Notes: generated by a model not told the origin, from the sequence alone. A stretch of 64,000 bases of DNA from Nonomuraea sp. NEAU-A123 (GCF_018603905.1 NZ_JAHFZZ010000014.1:236740-300739); one strand, 5' to 3'. Numbered from the stretch's first letter, positions 18,026 through 26,959 are shown. Made by a program: numbers and translations.

Positions 18026-18062
18026 TGACAAGTGTGGTAAATCTCCTTCGTCTCACTTGTCA
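18026..18062 (+). promoter_or_regulatory. Inverted repeat in the leader of the serine protease gene
   Basis: TGACAAGTG at 18026-18034 and CACTTGTCA at 18054-18062 are perfect 9-bp arms separated by 19 bases. The second arm ends one base before the GGAGG ribosome site of the protease gene. It could be a repressor operator or an mRNA hairpin limiting translation. Confidence 0.5.
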
Positions 18063-18072
18063 CGGAGGTCCC

Positions 18073-19062
18073 ATGCGTACCTTGCCTATCGTCGGCTTGA
18101 CCATCTTGATGCTCGGGTTGGGTGCCCCTGCCGCCATCGCCGAGCCGCCAGACGCGAAGCCGGCGGACGGGCCGCTCGCGCACAATGTCCCGACGACGTT
18201 GGCAGCCGGCAGCGACTACTGGACCCCGGAGCGGATGCGCGCCGCCCAGCCGCTTGCCGCCCCCGCCGACACGGCGAGCGGCGCGACCAGGAACGCGACA
18301 CCGTACGTCGCGCAGGAGCAGGTGGACGTCGCGCCCACCCCTTCGGCCGGCACGATGCGCTGGGTCACGCCGTACGCCACCTCGGTGGCCAAGCAGCGGA
18401 CGTGGAAGTCCGGCGGCCTCATCGCCAAGACGGCGGGCAAGGTGTTCGGCACCGGCGGCAACGGCGGGGACTTCGTGGCCTCCGGCAATGTCGTGAGCAG
18501 CGCGGACGGGGACGTCGTCGTCACTGTCGGGCACGCGTTGATCGATGGCGAGGGTCGATGGAGCACCAATCTGGTCTTCGTCCCGGCGTACAAGAACGGC
18601 GCGGCACCCTATGGCAAGTTCGTGGCGCGGACCATGTTCATCTGGTCCGGGTACTACAAGGACGGCGCTCACCAGCCGCCGTTCGATTTCGGCATGCTGG
18701 TCGTCAAGCCGGTGAAGGGCAAGACGGCCGTGCAGACCGTGGGCGGTCAGGGCATCAGGTTCAACTCCACCGCCGTCGGCTCGGCCAACCTGTTGCTCGG
18801 CTACCCGAGCAACGGCAACGGCGGACAGACGCTGCAGTATTGCAGCGGCGCTTCGGCGACTCCGGCGTACGGCATGAAGTACGCGCTGACGTGCGACATG
18901 GGCGGAGGCTCCAGCGGCGGCCCGTGGTTCCAGAGCCTCAACAAGATCACCGGTACTGGCTATCAGATCTCCACCCACGCGCTGCGCAACAGCACGACCA
19001 GCTACGGCTCCTACTTCGGCCCCGAGGCGCTCAAGACCTTCCGCGCCGCAGAGGCCTCCTGA
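18073..19062 (+). CDS. Secreted trypsin-like (S1/V8-like) serine protease
   Basis: This 329-residue exported protein has a signal peptide ending at AIAEPP and a propeptide-like region to about residue 125. The catalytic triad is readable as TVGHAL (His, in place of the more usual TAGHC), PPFDFGMLV (Asp) and CDMGGGSSGGPW (Ser). Two cysteines near YCSG and LTCD could form the usual disulphide near the active serine. ATG 18073 after GGAGG is chosen over in-frame codons inside the upstream inverted repeat. It is monocistronic, with gene debris on both sides. Confidence 0.85.
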   Translation: MRTLPIVGLTILMLGLGAPAAIAEPPDAKPADGPLAHNVPTTLAAGSDYWTPERMRAAQPLAAPADTASGATRNATPYVAQEQVDVAPTPSAGTMRWVTPYATSVAKQRTWKSGGLIAKTAGKVFGTGGNGGDFVASGNVVSSADGDVVVTVGHALIDGEGRWSTNLVFVPAYKNGAAPYGKFVARTMFIWSGYYKDGAHQPPFDFGMLVVKPVKGKTAVQTVGGQGIRFNSTAVGSANLLLGYPSNGNGGQTLQYCSGASATPAYGMKYALTCDMGGGSSGGPWFQSLNKITGTGYQISTHALRNSTTSYGSYFGPEALKTFRAAEAS

Positions 19063-19365
19063 GTCCCGGCAACTGAACTCGTCCGATCCGCTGTATCCGG
19101 GCTGGTGACCGGGGAGCAGCTTGACTGTGTTGTCCGGGTCCAGCCCCACGTCATAGCGCACATCGACCATGGGCAGGATCTCGCCGTCCTCGTTCGCGGC
19201 CGACCCCTGGCTGTCGAACCGGGCGGCGAACTCCCAGGCCGTACGGCTCGACGTGGACTGGTTCTCCCGAGACCCGGAGACGCACCGCGCGGACCTGGCG
19301 GCGACATCGAAGATCCAGGCGCTCCGCCAGCCCTCACGGCACCCAGCATCACTGACCTCGGGGGA
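19063..19365 (-). pseudogene. Fragment of a secreted protein, possibly a subtilase C-terminal part
   Basis: The minus strand is open and reads TAWEFAARF, then DGEILPMVDVRYDVGLD. This resembles the beta-rich region following the catalytic domain of some actinobacterial S8 peptidases, but the assignment is weak. It lies directly downstream of and in frame with a permease fragment, an arrangement best explained by a deletion joining two broken genes. Confidence 0.35.
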
Positions 19366-19554
19366 CCACACCAGGACGACGATCAGCGTCGGCAGCGCGG
19401 TGTCCGGGTTGCCGAGGAACCCCTGCGGCTGCCGCAGACCGCCCAGGCCCAGTGAGCCGAGCAGCAGGTTGATCGCGCCGTCGGGCGCCAGCACATAACG
19501 CCAGGCGTAGTAGACGGCGATGCCGCTGGTCACGTACGGCAGGAAATAGAAATT
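19366..19554 (-). pseudogene. Fragment of a sugar ABC transporter permease (MalF-like)
   Basis: The minus strand reads FYFLPYVTSGIAVYYAWRYV, then LAPDGAINLLLGSLGLGG, then TALPTLIVVLVW. This is a clear internal piece of a binding-protein-dependent sugar permease. The N-terminal membrane segments and the EAA loop are absent, so it is not functional. It sits downstream of a LacI-type regulator gene on the same strand, where a sugar ABC operon would be expected. Confidence 0.7.
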
Positions 19555-19606
19555 TACACGTAACGGATGCGGTGTCAAGGGTTCGCCCCCGCAGCCCCCG
19601 CAGGCT

Positions 19607-21268
19607 TCAGGCGGATCGGCGGCGTACGAGGCGCGCCGGGACGACCAGCTCGGTCGACGGCTCGTCGACGGTGCCGCGCAGCCGTTCGAGCAGCCGCACG
19701 GCCGTGGCCTGGCCGATCTCCCGCGCCGGGTTGGCCATGGTGGTCAGGCCGGGCGAGACCATGCCGGCGGCGTCGATGTCGTCGAAGCCCATCACGGCCA
19801 GGTCCTCGGGGACGCGCAGGCCCCGCTGCGCCGCCACGTCCAGGGCCCCGATCGCCATGACGTCGTTCGCGCACAGGACGGCGTCGGGCGGCTCGGCGAG
19901 CTCCAGCAGCCGGGCCACGCCCTTCGCGCCGCCCGCGCGGCTGAAGTGGGTGTGCGCCACGAGGGCCTGGTCAGGTGCCACGCCGGCGTCGGTGAGCGCC
20001 GCGCGGTAGCCGGCCTCGCGCTCGGCGGCCGGCCCCTCGGCGGCCGGGCCGCACACGAAGGCGATCCTGCGGTAGCCGCAGCCGAGCAGGTAGCGGGTGG
20101 CCTCGGCCGCGCCGCCCTCGTCGTCGCTGTGCACCAGGTCCACGCCGCGCTGGACCAGCCTGCCGCCCAGGCGGACCACCGGGATGCCGGCCTCGATGGC
20201 CGGCAGCAGGTCCTCGGCGTGGGTGTGGAACACGGCGAAGGCCAGGCCGTCGACCTGGCGGGCGATCATGTGCTCGATCGCGGCCTGCTCGGTGCGCCGG
20301 ACGCCGTCGGTGTTGCTGATGATCTGGTCGTAGCCCGCCGGGCCGAGCACGTCCTGCAGACCGCGGGCCAGCGCCGGGTAGAACGGGTTGGTGATGTCGG
20401 GGATGATCAGCCCGATCGTCTGGCTGCGGCTGGTGCGCAGGCCGCGGGCCAGGACGTTGGGCCGGTAACCGAGCTCCTCGATGGCCCGCAGCACGCGCCG
20501 CCGCGTCTCCTCGGCCACGGGACGGCGGCCGTTGAGCGTGTGGGACACGGTCGTCGCGCTCACCCCCGCGAGGTCGGCGACCCGTCTGATGCTCGGCCGC
20601 TCGCCGCGGTGCGCGCGCGGTTGTTCCCCGGGGATCGGCGGAGCGTGGTGCGGCGCCGGAGCCTGGGGGTGCAGGAAGCCCTCGAACGCGCCGCCCAGCA
20701 CGGCGTACGCCTCCTCCAGCGCGCGCGCACCCCGCGCGACGGCCTCCCCTGGGGGCACCCGCTCGGCGGCCTCCAGCAGGATCGACTCCCACACCAGCCG
20801 CAGGGGCCCGAGCGCGGAGGCCGCCAGGATCCTCGGTCTGAGACCGGACGTCTCCTCCGCGAGCACCTCGGCCAGCGCGCGCTCGCGCGCCGCGAACAGC
20901 TCGCGGCCGTAGGCGCGCAGGGTCTCGCTCCCGCGATAGATCCGGCCGAAGAGCGCCAGGTCGCCGACCGGAACGGCACGCAGGAGCCGGCCCAGCGCGA
21001 CCGGTGCCCGCCCGCCCGGCGTGCGCGGCCGCATGATCTCGGCCGGGTCGCCCGCCAGCAGTGGCTCGTGCTCGAAGAAGAGCTGCTCCTTGACGGGGAA
21101 GTGGTTGAACACGGTCTTGGCCGACACGTCCGCCGCCTCGGCGACCTCGTTGACCGTCACCGCGTCGAACCCGCGCAGGGTGAACAGCCGCAGGGCCGCG
21201 TCAGCGATGGCGCGCCGGGTCTCGGCCTTCTTGCGTTCGCGCCTGGCAGGGGGCTGCTGGGTCGGCAT
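19607..21268 (-). CDS. Chimeric TetR-LacI transcriptional regulator
   Basis: This 553-residue protein contains two complete DNA-binding modules. Residues 10-60 form a TetR helix-turn-helix (ALRLFTLRGFDAVTVNEVAE, then KTVFNHFPVKEQLFF), followed by a TetR-type helical domain to about residue 200. Residues 225-280 are a LacI helix-turn-helix (IRRVADLAGVSATTVSHTLN with the hinge GYRPNVLARGL), followed by a full periplasmic-binding-like sensor (IGLIIPDITNPFYP to the C-terminus). The joint is a Pro-rich linker. It diverges from the large GSDH and ThuA genes and probably controls them. The start ATG 21268 lacks a strong ribosome site, but the TetR domain needs it. Confidence 0.88.
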   Translation of the reverse strand: MPTQQPPARRERKKAETRRAIADAALRLFTLRGFDAVTVNEVAEAADVSAKTVFNHFPVKEQLFFEHEPLLAGDPAEIMRPRTPGGRAPVALGRLLRAVPVGDLALFGRIYRGSETLRAYGRELFAARERALAEVLAEETSGLRPRILAASALGPLRLVWESILLEAAERVPPGEAVARGARALEEAYAVLGGAFEGFLHPQAPAPHHAPPIPGEQPRAHRGERPSIRRVADLAGVSATTVSHTLNGRRPVAEETRRRVLRAIEELGYRPNVLARGLRTSRSQTIGLIIPDITNPFYPALARGLQDVLGPAGYDQIISNTDGVRRTEQAAIEHMIARQVDGLAFAVFHTHAEDLLPAIEAGIPVVRLGGRLVQRGVDLVHSDDEGGAAEATRYLLGCGYRRIAFVCGPAAEGPAAEREAGYRAALTDAGVAPDQALVAHTHFSRAGGAKGVARLLELAEPPDAVLCANDVMAIGALDVAAQRGLRVPEDLAVMGFDDIDAAGMVSPGLTTMANPAREIGQATAVRLLERLRGTVDEPSTELVVPARLVRRRSA

Positions 21269-21295
21269 GCGGAGATATTACATCGGCATGATCAT

Positions 21296-21418
21296 TTCAG
21301 TCGCTGAATCTTCATGGTGCCGCCAACCCTCGGTCGGACCTGCGCTATGAAGCAGAATTACGCAAGTCAGTTGAGAACTTGCGGATTTTCGTCGTGAGTC
21401 ACCGTTCATCCACTGAAC
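21296..21418. promoter_or_regulatory. Cluster of three inverted repeats between the TetR-LacI gene and the GSDH gene
   Basis: The 266-base divergent region holds TTCAG-TCG-CTGAA (21296-21308), CGCAAGT-N9-ACTTGCG (21361-21383) and GTTCA-TCCAC-TGAAC (21404-21418). The first and third share TTCA/TGAA half-sites. They are candidate operators for the adjacent two-headed regulator; which repeat fits which DNA-binding domain is unknown. Confidence 0.45.
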
Positions 21419-21534
21419 GTTGACTTTCTTGACAGCCGCATTATGTCGGGATAAGTCTTCACAAAACGTCAAGCGCAATGTGAGCAGGCGCCTCCAACCT
21501 CCCTGACGTCCCCCGGTCAGGAAAGGAACCCTCC

Positions 21535-24318
21535 ATGTCTGCGTGGTCCAAGCTCCTCGTCGCGGCGTCGCTGGTGCTCACCAGCGCGGCGGCGCTGGAC
21601 ATCCCACCCGGCGACTATCAGCAGGTCCAGCTGGCCCTCGGGCCGGCCGAGCTGGGTGGCGAGCCCATGTCGCTCGCGGTCCTGCCCGACAGATCGGTGC
21701 TCCACACCGCCCGAGACGGCACGGTCCGCCTCACCGACGCCTCCGGCGCGACCAAGGTGGCGGGCAAGCTCGATGTCTACAGCCATGACGAGGAGGGGCT
21801 GCAGGGGATCGCCGTCGACCCCGGCTTCGCCACCAACCGCTTCGTCTACCTGTACTACTCGCCCAAACTGAGCACCCCGGACGGGGACGCCCCCGTGACC
21901 GGCACCGAGGCCGACTTCGCGCCCTGGAAGGGCCACCTGAACCTGTCGCGCTTCACGCTGAAGGCCGACAACACCCTCGACCTGGCCGGCGAGAAGGTCG
22001 TGCTGGAGGTGCCCAACGACCGCGGCCAGTGCTGTCACGTGGGCGGCGACATCGACTTCGACGCCGCAGGAAACCTCTATCTCACCACCGGCGACGACAC
22101 CAACCCGTTCGAGTCCGACTCGTACGCCCCTCTCGACGAGCGCACCGACCGCAACCCGCAGTTCGACGCGCAGCGCTCGTCGGGCAACACCAACGACCTG
22201 CGCGGCAAGCTGCTGCGCATCAAGCCGCAGGCGGACGGGACCTACACCATCCCGGCGGGCAACCTCTTCCCGCCCGGCACGGCCAGGACCCGGCCGGAGA
22301 TCTACGGCATGGGCTTCCGCAACCCCTTCCGCATGTCGGTCGACAAGCCGACGGGCACGATCTACCTGGGCGACTACGGCCCGGACGCGGGTGCCGCCGA
22401 CCCCAACCGGGGCCCGGGCGGCCAGGTGGAGTTCGACCGGATCACCGCGCCGGGCAACTACGGCTGGCCGTACTGCACCGGCACCAACACCACCGCCGAG
22501 ACCTACAACGAGTACACCTTCCCGAGCGGTCCCTCCGGAGCCAAGTACAACTGCGCGGGCGGGCCGGCGAACGACTCCTTCCGCAACACCGGGCTCGCCA
22601 CGCTGCCGGCTGCCAAGCCCAGTTGGATCAAGTACGGCGACGCCGGCTCGCCGCCCGAGTTCGGCAGCGGCTCCGAGTCGCCCATGGGCGGCGACGTCTA
22701 CCGCTACGACGCGAGCTCGACGTCGTCGGTCAAGTTCCCGCAGGCGCTCGACGGCCGCTATTTCGCCATGGAGTTCGGCCGCCAGTGGATCAAGGCGATC
22801 GAGGTCAAGGGCGACGGCACCCCCGGCGTGATCGAGGACTTCCCGTGGGACGGCACGCAGATCATCGACTCGGAGTTCGGCCTCGACGGCGCCCTGTACG
22901 TGCTGGACTACGGCACGGGCGGCGGCAACCAGGCGCTCTACCGGATCGAGTACCTCGGCGGCGCCAACCGCAACCCCATCGCCAAGGCCGCGGCCGACAG
23001 GACCTCCGGCCAGGCGCCGCTGACCGTGGCCTTCTCCTCGGCCGGCAGCTCCGACCCCGAGGGCGGCGCGCTCACCTACTCGTGGGACTTCGGCGACGGC
23101 GCCACCTCCACGCAGGCGAACCCGGCGCACACCTACAGCGCCAACGGCACCTTCCGGCCGACTCTGACCGTACGTGACCCGCAGGGCCTGACCGGGACCG
23201 CCAGCCTGGTGATCACGGTCGGCAACACCGCGCCCACCGTGACGCTGACCACCCCGGCCGACGGCCAGCTCTTCTCCTACGGTCAGGCCGTGCCCTTCAA
23301 GGTCACCGTCACCGATCCCGAGGACGGCACGGTGGACTGCGCCGGCGTCAAGGTGACGTACCTGCTGGGACACGACAACCACACCCACGCGATCACCTCC
23401 AAGAACGGCTGCGAGGGATCGATCACCATCCCGGCCGACGGCGAGCACGACGCGGCGGCCAACCTCTACGCCGTCTTCGACGCCGAGTACACCGACAAGG
23501 GCGGGCTGACCGGCCACAGCGTGCGCACGCTGCAGCCGGCGCACCGCCAGGCCGAGCACTTCGGCGCCCAGCAGGGCATCCAGGTGGCCAATCACGGCGG
23601 GGCCGAGGGCGCAGCGACGGTCGGCTTCACCGACAACGGCGACTGGATCTCCTTCGAGCCCTACGTGCTGGCCGGAGCCACCAGGCTGACCGCCCGGGTC
23701 TCCTCCGGCGGCCCCGGCGGCACGATCGAGGTGCGATCCGGCTCATCGACCGGCACTCTGCTCGGCACGCTCACCGTCTCCAACACCGGAGGCTGGGACA
23801 CCTTCACCGACGTCTCCGCCGCGCTGAGCAACGCCCCCGGCGGCACGACGAAGCTGTTCCTGGTCTTCAAGGGCGTGTCGGGACAGGGCAACCTGTTCGA
23901 CGTGGACGCCTTCACCTTCACCACCGGATCGGCGCCGAGCACCACCGTCGAGGGCGAGTCCTACACCTCCGGCTCGGGGGTGCAGGTCGCGACCCACACG
24001 CCGGCCAGCGGCGGCCAGACGCTCGGCTTCATCGAGAACGGCGACTGGGCGGGCTACTCGAACGTCGACACGGCAGGCGCCAAGACCTTCTCCGCCCGCG
24101 TGTCGTCGGCCGGGGCGGGCGGCACGATCCAGGTGCGTTCGGGCTCGGCCACCGGCACCCTGCTCGGCTCGGTCTCCGTACCGTCCACCGGCGGGTGGGA
24201 GACCTTCCAGAACGTCTCGACCACGCTGACCGGCTCCGCCGGCGGACCGCTCTTCCTGGTCTTCACCGGCGGCGGCGGTTACCTCTTCGACATCGACACC
24301 TTGACGATCACCAGGTAG
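21535..24318 (+). CDS. Secreted PQQ-type sugar dehydrogenase (GSDH) with PKD and two CBM6 modules
   Basis: This 927-residue exported protein begins with a short signal (LVAASLVLTSAAALD). A glucose/sorbosone dehydrogenase-type beta-propeller covers about residues 25-475 (EEGLQGIAVDPGF, CCHVGGDIDFD, IYGMGFRNPFRMS). A PKD domain (YSWDFGDGATST), an Ig-like module with DPEDGTVDCAGVKVTYLLGH, and two CBM6-type carbohydrate-binding modules (670-800 and 805-927) follow. GSDH-type propellers oxidise sugars using PQQ or related cofactors. ATG 21535 has a GAAAGG site. The ThuA-type gene starts 9 bases after the stop, so the two are co-transcribed. Confidence 0.87.
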   Translation: MSAWSKLLVAASLVLTSAAALDIPPGDYQQVQLALGPAELGGEPMSLAVLPDRSVLHTARDGTVRLTDASGATKVAGKLDVYSHDEEGLQGIAVDPGFATNRFVYLYYSPKLSTPDGDAPVTGTEADFAPWKGHLNLSRFTLKADNTLDLAGEKVVLEVPNDRGQCCHVGGDIDFDAAGNLYLTTGDDTNPFESDSYAPLDERTDRNPQFDAQRSSGNTNDLRGKLLRIKPQADGTYTIPAGNLFPPGTARTRPEIYGMGFRNPFRMSVDKPTGTIYLGDYGPDAGAADPNRGPGGQVEFDRITAPGNYGWPYCTGTNTTAETYNEYTFPSGPSGAKYNCAGGPANDSFRNTGLATLPAAKPSWIKYGDAGSPPEFGSGSESPMGGDVYRYDASSTSSVKFPQALDGRYFAMEFGRQWIKAIEVKGDGTPGVIEDFPWDGTQIIDSEFGLDGALYVLDYGTGGGNQALYRIEYLGGANRNPIAKAAADRTSGQAPLTVAFSSAGSSDPEGGALTYSWDFGDGATSTQANPAHTYSANGTFRPTLTVRDPQGLTGTASLVITVGNTAPTVTLTTPADGQLFSYGQAVPFKVTVTDPEDGTVDCAGVKVTYLLGHDNHTHAITSKNGCEGSITIPADGEHDAAANLYAVFDAEYTDKGGLTGHSVRTLQPAHRQAEHFGAQQGIQVANHGGAEGAATVGFTDNGDWISFEPYVLAGATRLTARVSSGGPGGTIEVRSGSSTGTLLGTLTVSNTGGWDTFTDVSAALSNAPGGTTKLFLVFKGVSGQGNLFDVDAFTFTTGSAPSTTVEGESYTSGSGVQVATHTPASGGQTLGFIENGDWAGYSNVDTAGAKTFSARVSSAGAGGTIQVRSGSATGTLLGSVSVPSTGGWETFQNVSTTLTGSAGGPLFLVFTGGGGYLFDIDTLTITR
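23943..24300 (+). repeat. CBM6-encoding repeat, copy 1
   Basis: This 358-base stretch at the 3' end of the GSDH gene is nearly identical, with no length change, to 25614-25971 in the next gene. It begins at CACCGTCGAGGGCGAGTCC and ends at GACATCGACACC in both. Such DNA-level identity points to recent module duplication or gene conversion. Confidence 0.85.
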
Positions 24319-24327
24319 GGGAAGGCG

Positions 24328-26919
24328 ATGCTCCACAAACTCCTGAGCCTCGTGCTCGTGGCGGCGAGCCTGACCGCCGCCCCCGCGGACCCGGCCTACC
24401 AGGTGCTGGTCTTCTCCAAGACCGCCGGGTTCCGGCACGACTCGATCCCGGCCGGCATCCAGGCCATCCGCGAGCTCGGCGCGGCGAACAACTTCACCGT
24501 GACCGCCACCGAGGACGGCGGCGCCTTCACCGGCGCCAACCTGGCCGGCTACAAGGCCGTCGTCTTCCTCAACACCACGGGCGACGTGCTCAACGACACC
24601 CAGCAGGCGGCCTTCCAGTCCTACGTCGACTCGGGCGGCGGTTACCTGGGCGTCCACGCCGCCGCCGACACCGAATACGACTGGCCGTACTACGAGAAGC
24701 TGGCCGGCGCCTGGTTCAAGGGCCACCCCGCCATCCAGCAGGCCACCGTGCGCACCGAGAACCGCGCGCACCCCGCGACCGCCCACCTCGGCCCGACCTG
24801 GACGCGGACCGACGAGTGGTACAACTACCGCACCAACCCCCGCCCTTCGGTACGCGTGCTGCAGAGCCTCGACGAAAGCAGCTACACCGGCGGCGACATG
24901 GGCGACCACCCCATCACGTGGTGCCACCCGCAAGGCCAGGGGCGCGCGTTCTACACCGGCCTCGGCCACACCATCGAGTCGTACGCCGATCCCGCCTTCC
25001 GTAACGAGCTCCTCGGCGGCATCAGGTACGCGGCCGGGGTCGCCAAGGCGGACTGCCGGCCGGAGACCGGCTACACCACGCTGTACAACGGCTCCATGAG
25101 CGGCTGGTCACAGGCGGGCCCGGGCAGCTTCGCCAACGCCGACGCCACCCTGAGCTCGCAGGGCGGGATGGGCCTGCTGTGGTACAGCGCCAAGGAGCTT
25201 GGCTCCTACTCGCTGAAGCTGGACTGGAAGCTGACCGGCGACAGCAACTCCGGGGTCTTCGTCGGCTTCCCGGCCTCCTCCGATCCGCAGTCAGCCGTCG
25301 ACAACGGGTATGAGGTGCAGATCGACGCCACCGACACCCAGGACCGCACGACCGGGGCGATCTACGGCTTCAAGGCCGCCGACCAGGCCGCCCGCGACGC
25401 GGCGCTGAACCCGCCCGGCGAGTGGAACACCTACGAGCTGCTGGTGGAGGGCGAGCGCTTGCAGGTCTTCCTGAACGGCGTGAAGATCAACGACTTCACC
25501 AACACCGACCCGCGGCGCTCGCTGCGCCAGGGCTACGTCGGCATCCAGAACCACAGCGCCGCAGACCAGGCCGCCTTCCGCAACATCCGGATCAAGGAGT
25601 TGACCGGCGCCGTCACCGTCGAGGGCGAGTCCTACACCTCCGGCTCGGGTGTGCAGGTCGCGGCCCACACGCCGGCCAGCGGCGGCCAGACGCTCGGCTA
25701 CGTCGAGAACGGAGATTGGGCGGGCTACGCCCAGGTCAGCACCGCGGGCGCCAACCGGTTCAGCGCCCGCATCTCCTCCGGGGGGTCGGGCGGTACGATC
25801 CAGGTCCGTTCGGGCTCGGCCACCGGCACCCTGCTCGGCTCGGTGTCCGTACCGTCCACCGGCGGCTGGGAGAACTTCCAGGACGTCACCACCACGCTGA
25901 CCGGCGCCGCCGGCGGACCGCTCTTCCTGGTCTTCACCGGCGGCGGCGGTTACCTGTTCGACATCGACACCCTCACCGTGGAGAGCTCAACCGCCGGCCC
26001 GGCGCCGTCGGACAAGGTGCACGTCTTCTACTACCCCTGGTACGGCTCGCCACAGGTCAACGGCGGCTGGCGGCACTGGCCGCAGGGCGGGCACACCCCG
26101 CCCGACGACATCGGCGCGGACTTCTACCCCGCACTGGGCGCGTACGACTCCGGCGACTTCGCCGGCACGGTGGCCCAGCACATGAAGTGGATCAAACAGG
26201 CGGGCGCCGGGGTGCTGGTGCTGAGTTGGTGGGGTCGCGGCAGCTACGAGGACAACCTCGCCAGAGGGGTCATGGACGCGGCGGCGAAGGAAGGGCTCAA
26301 GGTGGCCTGGCACCTGGAGCCGTACTCCGGCCGGACCGCCGCCTCCACCGTGGACGACATCCGCTACATCAACCAGACCTACGGGTCGCATCCGGCCTTC
26401 CGCAACGCCTTCTACGTCTTCGAGAGCCTGCGCATCACCGACTGGTCCGCCCTGAGCCAGGTCAACCAGAGCAACGTCATCCTGGCCCAGACCACCGACA
26501 CCACGAAGATCGCGAACTTCAACGGCATGTACACCTACGACGCGATCGCCGGCGCCACCGCGCCCGGCTGGCAGCAGGCCGCCGACTACGCACGCCAGCA
26601 CGGGCTCGTATGGGCCCCGTCCGTGGGCCCCGGCTACCTCGACGATCGCGCGGTGCCGGGCAACACCACGCCCACCCTCTCCCGGGACAACGGCGCCGCC
26701 TACGACAAGGAGTGGTCCAACGCCCTGCAGACCAAGCCCACATGGGTGTCCATCACGTCCTTCAACGAATGGCACGAGGGCAGCGTGATCGAGCCGGCGG
26801 TCGTGCGGACGGGCTACCAGAGCTACGAGGGAGCCTATGGACGCACCGGCGCCTCGGCGCAGACCGCCTATCTGGACCGCACCGCGTACTGGGCCGGCCA
26901 GTTCGCGGCATCCGGCTGA
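24328..26919 (+). CDS. Secreted ThuA-DUF1080-CBM6-GH99-like multidomain enzyme
   Basis: The 863-residue product starts at ATG 24328. After a signal (SLVLVAASLTAAPA) come a ThuA domain (residues 25-240: VFSKTAGFRHDSIPAG, LGVHAAADTEYDWPYY), a DUF1080/3-keto-disaccharide hydrolase-like beta-sandwich (242-425), and a CBM6 (428-555). The C-terminal 300 residues resemble GH99-type endo-mannanases (VFYYPWYGSPQ, VLVLSWWGRGSYEDN, SFNEWHEGSVIEP). ThuA and DUF1080 proteins are associated with 3-keto-sugar metabolism, which fits a preceding sugar-oxidising propeller. GH99 enzymes cleave alpha-mannoside linkages. The fusion suggests one secreted protein that binds, oxidatively processes and cuts a mannose-type glycan; this is inference. 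Confidence 0.85.
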   Translation: MLHKLLSLVLVAASLTAAPADPAYQVLVFSKTAGFRHDSIPAGIQAIRELGAANNFTVTATEDGGAFTGANLAGYKAVVFLNTTGDVLNDTQQAAFQSYVDSGGGYLGVHAAADTEYDWPYYEKLAGAWFKGHPAIQQATVRTENRAHPATAHLGPTWTRTDEWYNYRTNPRPSVRVLQSLDESSYTGGDMGDHPITWCHPQGQGRAFYTGLGHTIESYADPAFRNELLGGIRYAAGVAKADCRPETGYTTLYNGSMSGWSQAGPGSFANADATLSSQGGMGLLWYSAKELGSYSLKLDWKLTGDSNSGVFVGFPASSDPQSAVDNGYEVQIDATDTQDRTTGAIYGFKAADQAARDAALNPPGEWNTYELLVEGERLQVFLNGVKINDFTNTDPRRSLRQGYVGIQNHSAADQAAFRNIRIKELTGAVTVEGESYTSGSGVQVAAHTPASGGQTLGYVENGDWAGYAQVSTAGANRFSARISSGGSGGTIQVRSGSATGTLLGSVSVPSTGGWENFQDVTTTLTGAAGGPLFLVFTGGGGYLFDIDTLTVESSTAGPAPSDKVHVFYYPWYGSPQVNGGWRHWPQGGHTPPDDIGADFYPALGAYDSGDFAGTVAQHMKWIKQAGAGVLVLSWWGRGSYEDNLARGVMDAAAKEGLKVAWHLEPYSGRTAASTVDDIRYINQTYGSHPAFRNAFYVFESLRITDWSALSQVNQSNVILAQTTDTTKIANFNGMYTYDAIAGATAPGWQQAADYARQHGLVWAPSVGPGYLDDRAVPGNTTPTLSRDNGAAYDKEWSNALQTKPTWVSITSFNEWHEGSVIEPAVVRTGYQSYEGAYGRTGASAQTAYLDRTAYWAGQFAASG
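25614..25971 (+). repeat. CBM6-encoding repeat, copy 2
   Basis: Second copy of the 358-base direct repeat described at 23943-24300, located between the DUF1080 and GH99-like regions of the ThuA gene. The copies are 1671 bases apart and in the same orientation, so recombination between them would delete the ThuA-DUF1080 part and fuse the two genes. Confidence 0.85.
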
Positions 26920-26947
26920 CCTCGGACACCGACCGGCCCCGAGTCAG

Positions 26948-26959
26948 GAGAGCGCTCTC
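26948..26959. promoter_or_regulatory. Palindromic operator GAGAGCGCTCTC, site 1
   Basis: Perfect 12-bp palindrome 122 bases before the GH16 start codon. Its form is like the CebR/CelR boxes (GGGAGCGCTCCC) bound by LacI-family regulators of glucan genes in actinobacteria. Likely bound by the LacI protein encoded at 30279-31304. Confidence 0.75.
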
